Of a DNA stretch of 64,000 nt, positions 33,188 through 42,290 are shown piece after piece. The position numbers and the translations under genes were made by a program. Numbering within the stretch: position 1 is the stretch's first letter; every line of letters begins with the position of its first letter. The stretch comes from Symsagittifera roscoffensis (Eukaryota > Xenacoelomorpha > Acoela > Convolutidae). The stretch is taken from NCBI RefSeq assembly GCF_963678635.1, contig NC_087066.1, positions 24,601,012-24,665,011 on the forward strand, read 5' to 3'. The notes beneath the pieces were generated by a model. That model was given only the letters and a program-made list of their open reading frames with translations. It did no database searches and was not told where the DNA came from.

Positions 33188-35518
33188 ATGTCATGGGCAG
33201 AAGCATATGATCTTGCGCTCCAATTACAGGAAGTGCAATCATCATCAGGAGATGTTCGATTGTCCGATCGTAACTGCGTTGAGTTGGTGTCCTATCTGAT
33301 TAAAAAAGAAATGGTTCACCTAATCTTTACTCATGATGGGCGCGAATATCTGACTCACAAGCAGCTTTATATTGAAGTGGAACAAGAGCTTGAGTTCGCG
33401 AAGGGCAGGATTGGGTTAATTGACCTTTGCGATACTTTAAACGTCTCTGTGGAGCACGTGGAACCTGTCGTGAAGGAGTTAATCAGAGATAGTAGCACCG
33501 TATACATGGTCAATAGTGAAATCATTCAATTGTCGTATATTGAATCTATGGCGATTGAAGTTAATTTGAAATTACAGGAAAGTGGGGTTTTAGCATTCGG
33601 TGAAATATGTTCAAAATATGACCTTCCTGTAGCATTTGTACATGAGCATCTTTCGAAGTACTTGGGATCTCTTATCCATGGCTTTTATACTCAAGACAAG
33701 TTAAGCCTGATGACAGAAACGCATAAGGCTTCACAAGTGGGAAAAGTAAGAGGGGCATTGGTTGCCACTACCAAGCCTATATCCCTTAAAACGCTATCAA
33801 GCATCATTAAAATACCAGATCCGATGATGGTAACAATTGTTTGCGATCTAATCAAAGACGGAATCGTCGATGGATGTCTTGATCGTGGATCAGATATCAA
33901 CAGCGTTTTCATTCCTAAAATTTTTCAGCAACATCAAATCGATTCGGTGACTAAAAATTTGGAAACAACGGGAATTTTGACCTTTAACCAACTGGCTAAA
34001 CTAGCTATTGCTGATCCCAAAGGATTTATTGAAAAGAGTTACCAAAGGAAATTAATTTTCCTGCCCGATTGCTGTGTAACGGAGCAGATGATATCAGAAC
34101 CCATCGCAGCTCTTGAGCAATGTATTTGCGATAGTTCTTGGCTGGACTTGGGGTCTGTAATGCCATCTTTGCTTACAAACGAAAACATAATGAAGATATA
34201 TGACAAATGTGTCGAACGAAACTCAGATATCAGCAAAGAGCTCTTCGTTCTCTGTGACACTGTGGTTGTTTCTAAGAAGTTCGTATTGGGATTGGAAAAA
34301 TTGTTTCACGGCAAAGTTAAAGAAAAAGCTGTAAAAGATGTACGGGAGAACTTTTTGATGGTCGAAAAAATTCTAAGCTCAGCGGCCGAAACAGCAAATA
34401 CTGCTGCTAATTCTAAGAAAGAAGAACGAAAACAAAAGGCAATGGGGAAGAAAGGTCCAACAGGAAAAGCAATGAGCGTTGGTGGGAGGGGAGGTCGAGA
34501 GGCCAAAACTAAAAAGGCAGTCAAAAACAAATTCAGAGATAGACATGATGATAATGATCAAAGCGACAGTGATCAGGAAGTTCATGAAAGCAAATCATTG
34601 TCAGATAAGTTTTTAGGAGAGGTTCTGAAGTTGGCAGATATCGAAAATCTTCTCGGAGATAAATTTGCTGACGAAATTCCATGTGATTCTTTTTGCCCAA
34701 GTCTGGCTGAAATGATTTTTGTTCCGCTCCGAAAGCTTTACGAAGAGAAACTGAAAGTTGAATTTGAGAGAAACCAAGTCAAAACTGTTTCGGTGACAGA
34801 TATGCAAAATTCTTTGAAAGAGTTTGCTCTAGGGCTACCAATATTAGAAAAAGCTCTCAATGAGTTTAAAGAAACAGCTAATTATTCTCAAATTGAGCAG
34901 CACGTTCTCAAAAACGAATGTAGTGCGGCAATAAGTACCCTAATTAATATAATTTTGGATGAATACAATTGTTCGTTGAGCAATCCAACTGATCTTACTC
35001 CAGAGAAGAGGCTGAAACTGATAAGCAACATCAGAAATGAGGCTCACAAAAACAGTTTGACAGGCTTGTGCAGAAAGTTCGAAAGTTTCGAGTCGTTTTC
35101 GGAGAGTTTTCTGAAGAGCTGCGAAGACTGTGATGTCTACATTGGTAAAGCAGATAAGAAAAAAGAGAAAGCTAATCTTTCAGAATGCCTGAAAAAGTTC
35201 GAGAATGACATTGCTAATGCTACAACACTTAGCGATCTGCTGCTTAGTTGTTGCTTGTACCTTTTCTTGAAAACTTTCAAAGCACCCATTACATTGCCCG
35301 GGAAATTTGTAGCAAATTGTTTAGAAGTCCTCAAACCAAAAGTTGACGAGAAACTGTTTGAACTGTTATCAGACGCTCAAAAGTATGTGCAAGCAGACCT
35401 TAAAAGTAAAGACGATGATACCAATGAAAAAGACTCTGCAGAATGGAAGAATGAGTTATTTGATAAATTGAAAACCCAAGTTTTTGCAACACCAACAGCT
35501 CCGCAAACCAATAATTAA
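33188..35518 (+). CDS. UFL1: E3 UFM1-protein ligase 1
   Basis: The 776-residue product matches UFL1 along its length (human about 794). It scaffolds transfer of the ubiquitin-like modifier UFM1 from UFC1 to targets, mainly at the ER membrane with DDRGK1 and CDK5RAP3, including ribosomal protein uL24 at the ER. Family-specific stretches are RLSDRNCVELVSYLI near residues 24-38, HDGREYLTHKQ, KLQESGVLAFGEICSKYDLP and SDTVVVSKKF-like CDTVVVSKKFV. A Lys/Gly-rich disordered segment lies at about 408-471, and a helical C-terminal half follows. The coding region is a single exon. The ATG is the only sensible start, 7 nt after an acceptor site. UFL1 has no catalytic Cys, as expected. Confidence 0.95.
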   Translation: MSWAEAYDLALQLQEVQSSSGDVRLSDRNCVELVSYLIKKEMVHLIFTHDGREYLTHKQLYIEVEQELEFAKGRIGLIDLCDTLNVSVEHVEPVVKELIRDSSTVYMVNSEIIQLSYIESMAIEVNLKLQESGVLAFGEICSKYDLPVAFVHEHLSKYLGSLIHGFYTQDKLSLMTETHKASQVGKVRGALVATTKPISLKTLSSIIKIPDPMMVTIVCDLIKDGIVDGCLDRGSDINSVFIPKIFQQHQIDSVTKNLETTGILTFNQLAKLAIADPKGFIEKSYQRKLIFLPDCCVTEQMISEPIAALEQCICDSSWLDLGSVMPSLLTNENIMKIYDKCVERNSDISKELFVLCDTVVVSKKFVLGLEKLFHGKVKEKAVKDVRENFLMVEKILSSAAETANTAANSKKEERKQKAMGKKGPTGKAMSVGGRGGREAKTKKAVKNKFRDRHDDNDQSDSDQEVHESKSLSDKFLGEVLKLADIENLLGDKFADEIPCDSFCPSLAEMIFVPLRKLYEEKLKVEFERNQVKTVSVTDMQNSLKEFALGLPILEKALNEFKETANYSQIEQHVLKNECSAAISTLINIILDEYNCSLSNPTDLTPEKRLKLISNIRNEAHKNSLTGLCRKFESFESFSESFLKSCEDCDVYIGKADKKKEKANLSECLKKFENDIANATTLSDLLLSCCLYLFLKTFKAPITLPGKFVANCLEVLKPKVDEKLFELLSDAQKYVQADLKSKDDDTNEKDSAEWKNELFDKLKTQVFATPTAPQTNN

Positions 35519-36880
35519 AAATAACCTAGCAGCTTCTAAATTTTATGGGAAATTAGTTACATGTGTAATATTAGGTATATACATTTAGAATGCAAGTAAA
35601 TTTTATGTCACATCGATGGTTTTTCCAATGACAGGCTGAAAGGTTAACTACTGGAAGGTTTTTAAAGCCGCCAGTTTGATTTTGCAAGGCAGGACTGGAC
35701 TACAAATAGTGATCTTGTTATCCTTGTCACTAGTACATTTTGTGAAGCTTATGAAACGTTTACTGAAATAATTCATACGATTGTTGAAGCACGTCATTTT
35801 GTTCAAACGAACCATTGAATTTAAACTTCCAAGGTCATAAATAGCTCTCACCTTATATCTGTTAGAGCGCAACTGCCTTCACTCTGTCGTGGGGTGTTCC
35901 CATGGGCTGCGGTTCTGGCTTCAACGTCTGACCGCTAAAATGCTTTCCGTTAGCATGTTAAGACTATCTTCGTGATATCCTCAAAAAACTTCCATTTCAA
36001 AAAACTTCACACAACCCGTGATGGGTTGCTCTCAGGGTTCTTTCATGATACGCAAATCTAACCTCCAAAATCGGCTGCCCCAGTTTTTAAGTTCCGGAAT
36101 TACTTCGTTTTGTTAATAATTTTTCAGAAGTTTTCAAAAAAAAGTTGTTAGATAATTAAATTTTATTTCGAAATTGTCAGGGTACTTCCAGGGGTAGCAA
36201 ATCTTATTGATCTGTTAAGAAAATAATGATTCAACAAAAAGCGATTCAAACCAGAACTTTTTTTTATAGATATGGAAAGTCCAGTTGTATGCTGACGACC
36301 CTTTTGGGGATCAATTTTAAAAATCTCAAATACTAAATTTGACACCCAGTTTTTTTGGAGATATGACCTTTTTAAAAAAAAAAAGCAGCCAAATTTTTCA
36401 ATATATTAAGTTGAAAATGCTGTTGGAGTCCACCAGTCTATGTTTTATGGTAGCCTTGGTTTTAATTTTTAAAGATTTGAGCGCTCCACTTCTGCGCGAA
36501 GCAATTTGTTGGAACCACTTCAAGTGCGTGTCACGCGCTAGTTTCTTCGAAAATCAGTGTTTCAAAAAAATCTATTTAAAATTTGAAGTTCATCTTTTTG
36601 GTCACCTTAACTTTCCAAGGTGAGGTTATCGACGGTTTTCAGGTTCATTTTTACCTATAGCGTATATTCTTAGCCTTATTTTTAATATTTGTCTGCTATA
36701 GTTTGTGGCATGAGTTTTCTGCATTCTCTCAGAAAAAAGGGTTTATAGCTCATTACGCTTGCGATTACCAAGCGTTATCAAACTGGAAATTGACTTTTTT
36801 CGGGTAAAAAATAGTTAAAGAAATCAGTTGAATCAGTAAGCTCGGCTGATCTTTCTGTAAATCAATTCTTGTTTTGAATT
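35519..36880. repeat. UFL1 3' flank with copies of a 160-bp repeat family
   Basis: After UFL1 there is no further gene. Units at about 35885-35960, 36015-36115 and 36165-36230 share GGGTTGCTCTCAGGG-type and CAGGGGTAGCAAATC-type blocks, and a GATATGAC block lies at about 36357. These match the tandem repeat in the AAGAB intron (43785-44630). Short open frames here are not supported as genes. Confidence 0.55.
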
Positions 36881-36899
36881 TTCTGTTTTTGCTTTTTCA

Positions 36900-37440
36900 T
36901 TTTGATTTTTTTTTCGGCTGAAATGGTTTCGGCTGATGCGTATCTGTTTAATTGCCTGTTAATTGGTCGTTGGAATCACCAAAGTTTTTAAATTTCTTTT
37001 CCGCTTACAGAAGGGCAGGTGGGGGAGGGGAGTTTGGCTCAAAATGTTTTATAGCTCAAGTTTCATTTTTTTTCTCAGCTCAACAGTAGTCTACCCAAGT
37101 TTTGTCTGCTCAGTATCGGCTGAATGAATTTTGTTTTGAATGCTTATTAAGCACTGGCAGTTGTGGTTCTCAGTATTTATCCTGAATTTCACCCGCATTC
37201 CAGACAAGTATTTATCCTTAATTTCACCAGCATTCCACGCCGTTGAAAAAAAATCAATTTTTAATTGATCTTAAAACATTTTTTTCCGACTCAGCTTGCG
37301 TTTTTCTTGGGCTAGCTACTGTGACATTTTTTGTTGTATCGCAAGTGGTGCGAAGCTCCGGTTCGCCTCTGTGTGAATTTATCCAAACCTCAGTATGGGA
37401 ATGTTGTGGGCGGTTACCAGGTCATACAATAAGTAGCAAT
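36900..37440 (+). repeat. dispersed repeat, copy 1
   Basis: The segment shares ordered blocks with 50690-51110: CGGCTGAAATGGTTTCGGCT, then GCTCAAAATGTTTTATAGCTC, CAAGTTTTGTCTGCTCA, TTGAATGC, GGCTAGCT and a terminal motif GTATCGCAAGTGGTGCGAAG followed by CGCCTCTGTGTGAA. It has no coding capacity and is probably an old short interspersed or MITE-type repeat. Confidence 0.6.
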
Positions 37441-37897
37441 GACTATGAATTAAATATGACCAAGTCCTGATGTGCGAAGGTGGGGTCTGTCTGTATCTGC
37501 ATTCATTCAGAATAAAATGAGTCTTTAGAAAAGATAGTCGTTTGACTATTTTAGACTGAGTATGGTTCCCAATTTTTAAATCCAAAGTAAGACCGTTTTT
37601 TTCACTGAATCTGGTCTGGTTGTTACCATTTTTGATATAAATATTGTTTTTTTATCAATATTATTGTTTTTTTTTTGTTTTTAAGAGAAGGTGATGAGTA
37701 GGTGTGTCGAGCCTTTTGTCGATCCTAGTCAACTTGAATGTTTTTTTTTAAATTACTTATATTTAATGATATGCATTTTTAAAAACGTTTTCTATATAAT
37801 ACATTATCAGAAAGAGTAACAAAAAGATATAGCGCCAAAAATTTAGCTGGCCGTCTACTTTCAGAAGTGATTTGAAAATTTAGGCTTGTCAGTGGTA

Positions 37898-38629
37898 CAG
37901 TGCTGATTTAAATTATCCGGACAAAACAAACAAAACTTGAATTTTCAAACGCGTTTTTCTCAAATTGGGTTAAGATTAGACAAAAAGTGAAGAGAACAAA
38001 AGTTGCTTAGAATTTTATCAAAATTAATATGGTGCAATTTTTTCTCCAAAATTCTCAACCAAAATTTTACCCCAAAAATGGGTAATTTTGACTTTTTTCA
38101 ATTAATCAAGAATTACACTGAAACTACTTTGTTAATTGATGAGAAAGTTTTATCACAAGAAGCCTCCTACATAGCCCAACAAAGTTTAAGAAGGGTTAAA
38201 TCTCCAAAAACCAGTATAAGAGAAAAAGTTATTACTTGATAGTCAATAAATGTGATTTTTACTATATAAAACCCAGAATCTCTGTTTAAAAACAAATTTT
38301 AAACAATTTGCGCAAACTTTTGGAGATTTAACCCTTCTTAAACTTTGTTGGGCTATGTAGGAGGCTACTTGTGATAAAATTTTATCATCAATTAACAAAG
38401 TAGTTTCAGTGTAATTCTTGATTAATTGAAAAAAGTCAAAATGACCCATTTTTGGATTAAAATTTTGGTTGAGAATTTTGGAGAAAAAATTGCACCATAT
38501 TAATTTTGATAAAATTCTAAGCAACATTTGTTCTCTTCACTTTTTGTCTAATCTTAACCCAATTTGAGAAAAACGCGTTTGAAAATTCAAGTTTTGTTTG
38601 TTTTGTCCGGATAATTTAAATCAGCACTG
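37898..38629. mobile_element. foldback MITE, Tc1/mariner-pogo type, 732 bp
   Basis: Two inverted arms of 312 bp (37898-38209 and 38318-38629) are nearly perfect reverse complements around a 108-bp centre. The ends are CAGTGCTG and CAGCACTG, flanked on both sides by TA (37896-37897 and 38630-38631), the target duplication of Tc1/mariner elements. The ATTATCCGGA block near the ends resembles pogo/Tigger termini. Each arm carries an open frame whose peptide includes TTLLIDEKVLSQEASYIAQ, or its close variant in the other arm, which has the pattern of a CENP-B/pogo helix-turn-helix. No catalytic transposase domain is present, so the element is non-autonomous. Confidence 0.85.
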
Positions 38630-38631
38630 TA

Positions 38632-40053
38632 TTATTGATTACAGAAAACTCATTGAAAATGTTCTGTATTATTGATTAACTATTGATTAATTTTTCTGTA
38701 AAAGTGCTAATTTCAAGGAAAAGTGTCATCACGAAAGATTCTTGGAATTCAAAGAGCTCGAAGGTCGTAGATGTTTTTCTTAATACTTGATTTTCCAGAA
38801 TTTTTTTTTCGATTTGATCGCTTGAATAACTTTTAACGACCATCTGTTGGCTATGCTTAAGGATTTTTTTTCTGTTTTCGCGCTAATTTGGATTGTTGTT
38901 TCCTGAGTGCACGTATCTTTCCAAAACACATGCTTCAGCTCAGACTTGCGCGTGATGTGAGTGCAAGCAGTTAAACTTCACTGCATGCTTTAGGCATCGA
39001 TTTTCATTTTCACTGTTTGTTTCCGGCTCAAAATCATCAATGGAAATTAAAAGCTGCCTGCCTATGCGTAGTGTTGAAAGTTGTCATTGATTTTTCGGCG
39101 CGATGTTTATTTGATATCTGAAAAAAGGAATTTTGCGTTTTTGTTCTCGTAATTGATGCGTGCATAATGCGCCTGGTTCATTATTGGACTCTTGAAAAAA
39201 GTGACGGAATATATGTTCAGGGTGATTTTTTTCCAGTCAAATTTCGGCTTTTTAAATAGCCATTTAACGAAATTTTATATACAGTCTGAAGGAAGTTAAT
39301 GCCAGAAATTTTTTTCAGTTGTCATCATTTTTTGCAAAGTTATGGGGATTTAATGGTGCATCTGTTGTTTAATGAATGCGCCTTGTGCACTATTTTTTAT
39401 ATGAACGCGTTGCGAAAGTGTCAAAATAATCCATCCTAGAAATCATTCAAAATTGATTTGAGGCAAGCTTATCGGTCGAAATAACGCTTTACTACTTTAT
39501 TGAAGTACATCAATTCGGATTTGCCTTGCGTGTAGGGAATAATTGTTAGAAGAAATTTATAAAATTTTTCTTGGAAATTTATTCAAAAACTACTGATATT
39601 ACTTTAAAGGGCAGTCGGAACCTTCAGGGCTTCCACCTGATACGAGCTGTCTTGTTCTCGAAAATAGGAAAGGACAATGTTTTGTCAGGCCTGATAGCCT
39701 TCAATTGATCATCTACAAACCCATCAGTACAAACAATTTCCTGTACTTTCCAATTAGGCTGCTAATTTTCAAATAGCCTACATTTTGGGATTATTTTTCG
39801 GTATGTGATGATTGTTATTTTTTTTGAGTCGCTAGTGATTGAAAGCTTTGCCTTTTTGAATTTTTCTCCATTTTGTTCAAGTTTTCCCATTTTTGGTAGT
39901 TTTTTTGACATGTGATTGTTTTTGGTACGACCTCTCGAAGTGATAATGGGAGGCTTTTATTCGAGCAATGAAAACATAGTTTATCTTAGAAAACATAGTT
40001 TATCTAATTTTAGTTTCTCTTTATCCCAAATCACGCGCTGGAAATTCAGCTAG
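38632..40053. other. intergenic stretch upstream of WDR61
   Basis: AT-rich, with no gene, repeat or clear promoter motif identified. Confidence 0.5.
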
Positions 40054-40054
40054 T

Positions 40055-40065
40055 TTTTTTTTCAG
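40055..40065 (+). other. 3' splice acceptor before the WDR61 start
   Basis: TTTTTTTTCAG-type sequence ends at 40065, 59 nt before the WDR61 ATG, and is followed by ATTTG. The AAGAB acceptor is followed by the same five bases. It is a strong acceptor with no visible upstream exon. Confidence 0.65.
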
Positions 40066-40124
40066 ATTTGGTAGAAAGGTGATTGACTAATTTGTGGAGT
40101 GCAGAAGTTACATTTCCCCTACCG

Positions 40125-42099
40125 ATGAATCTAGCGGGTCTGCCTGGAGGTCCTGCTCCAGTGGGGGGTCAGTACAGCACCCTGTTGAAGAAGCCAAATG
40201 CACACAGTGACAGTATCTGGTCTGTGGCCTGGAAGAGACAGCCCCCCTCCTCAAAACAGTCAGTGGCCACTGACGTCATAGTCACTGGGGGTGTTGATGA
40301 TACAGTCAAGGTGTGCTCTTTTGGCTATGTTCAACTGGTTCTGTCTGTTGTAATTACTCCAGTAATTTCACTCCAGCACGAAAACTTGCAAATCATCATA
40401 GAATTTTTTTTCTTCTTATATTGGCTGCATCTGTCGATTGAGTGATGTGTTGTGATTGTTTCGTTGCAGGTGTGGTACTGGATGGGGGAGAAACTGGACG
40501 AGAGGTTCAAATTGGAGGGACACCAGTTGGGGGTGATCTCGGTGGACATTGACGAGACAGGCACCATGGCCGCCAGCAGCTCCCTGGACTCACACATCAA
40601 ACTGTGGGACCTGGAGTCAGGCAAACAACTCAAGGTCATTATTTGGGTCCTTTTTGCTCCGAACTTCTCTAAGTTTGTTCATTCTCAAAAGTTCTACCTT
40701 CTATACCTAGTGGCCGCGGAATCATTTCCCATGATACCCCCCCCCCCCCCCCCCACCCAGCATAATTTTTAAAGTGATTTTCTGTGATCGAAAAGAACTG
40801 GTCGCCGGCTTAGAACCTCAACATTTCTGATTTTCTTTTAACTTTTAAAGCATTTTGTTCAAAGCACAATGAATGAGTCATAAATTTGGAGCTTTTTGTT
40901 AGTAGTTAATCGATTTTTACTTGATATTTGCACTTGTTTAACTAGTTGTCACCGCTTGGGTTGCCAGAATGGCCGAAACAATTAGAAAAATGTTTCCTAA
41001 AAAATGTTCCAATGTGAGCCAATCTACGTTTCGATAGGTATTATTTATCAGCAAATTAGCTTGAGCTTAGTTTTGCTAGTTAGTCACAGTAAGTTAAAAT
41101 GTCTCCACGTGCTATAAAGTTATATAAATATTAGTTTTCTGTGTCTTAGGCATAATGTTTGTTCATGTCGAACGGGAATGGGGGATAAAATTCGGCAGTC
41201 TTGCGAGTAAACCGAACCCTAGACATGCTATACTGTCTGACTATTGCGCATTCAATCAGTTGTTACTTGTTCCACGTACAAAAACATAATGCAACTATTT
41301 CAAATCAAAACAGTGCTTAATTACTGCGACAGCCTTACAATCTGGAATCTCAATATTTATCTTTCCCTCGATCAAGAAGTTGCTGAACGATTTTTTTATC
41401 TTGCCATTTTTAAATTATGTAATACGTTTTTACTATCGTTTTATCAGCAAAGCTACAACTAAAGTGTTTCAGGACATTGACGCCGGCGCAATTGATGCTT
41501 GGTCAGTTAAATTCACAACTGACAGCAAATTTCTCATCACGGGCAGTCACAATAACCAAGTGAATATCTTTGAGTGCGAATCGGGGCGGAAGACTACCAG
41601 CCTCACTACTTCTGGTAAATTCAACCTCAGTCTAGCAGTCTCGACCAAAACGAAATACGTTGCAACTGGTACTATGAACGGATATGTGAACGTGTTCGAC
41701 GTCGAAACAGGGAAAACTGTTGTCACATTAGAAGCACATACGATGCCAATTCGAGGAATCTGTTTCTCGCCCGATAACCAGCTGCTAGCTACAGCTTGCG
41801 ACGACAATACGATAAAGATAATCGACGTTTCGGCTCCGACAACACCGGTAGCCACTCTTTCGGGACATCAAAGTTGGGTACTATCCGTTGATTGGTCAGC
41901 CGACAATACTCGACTCGTTTCGGGCTCGTCGGATCGTTCAGTAATGGTTTGGAACTCGGCGTCCAGGAAATCGGAAGCAACTTTCGTGGAGCATGGCGAT
42001 CAAGTTTGGGGTGTGAAATTTAACCCACAAGGCAATAAAATTGTGTCTGTCTCTGATGATAAAGCTATCCATGTTTATGAAGTGCCACCGCTTGGTTGA
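40125..42099 (+). CDS. WDR61: WD-repeat protein 61 (SKI complex subunit SKI8)
   Basis: Three exons (40125-40310, 40470-40634, 41473-42099) with GT-AG introns encode 325 residues, against 305 in human. The protein is a WD40 beta-propeller shared by the SKI complex (cytoplasmic 3'-5' mRNA decay with the exosome) and the PAF1 transcription complex. Diagnostic stretches are [61 protein letters not shown] and [21 protein letters not shown]. The N-terminus has a Gly/Pro-rich extension of about 15 residues absent from human. The start is the ATG 59 nt after the acceptor; an upstream in-frame TTG at 40083 is not needed. The second intron has a run of about 19 C near 40735-40754. AAGAB begins 191 bp after the stop. 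Confidence 0.95.
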
Positions 42100-42261
42100 T
42101 GTTTTATTTTAGTCTGTGCTGCTGAAACTATTAGTGTTAATTGGTTTACTCAATACTGCTCTGTAAATTGTCTGTAAATAAGCATCTTTTTTCATTTCGA
42201 AGTTCAGTCATTTTAGCTGTAACGTTTTAATTTCGGAAAAATTAATTTTATTTCGAATATT

Positions 42262-42272
42262 TTGTTTTTCAG
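42262..42272 (+). other. 3' splice acceptor between WDR61 and AAGAB
   Basis: TTGTTTTTCAG ends 173 bp after the WDR61 stop and 18 nt before the AAGAB ATG, and is followed by ATTTG. The short gap leaves little room for a separate promoter and exon, so trans-splicing within an operon is the simplest reading. Confidence 0.65.
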
Positions 42273-42290
42273 ATTTGTGAAAAATTTGCA

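Noticed and set aside
40735-40754. Poly-C tract as a regulatory or phase-variable site
   Set aside because: It is a homopolymer inside a WDR61 intron; nothing connects it to a function.
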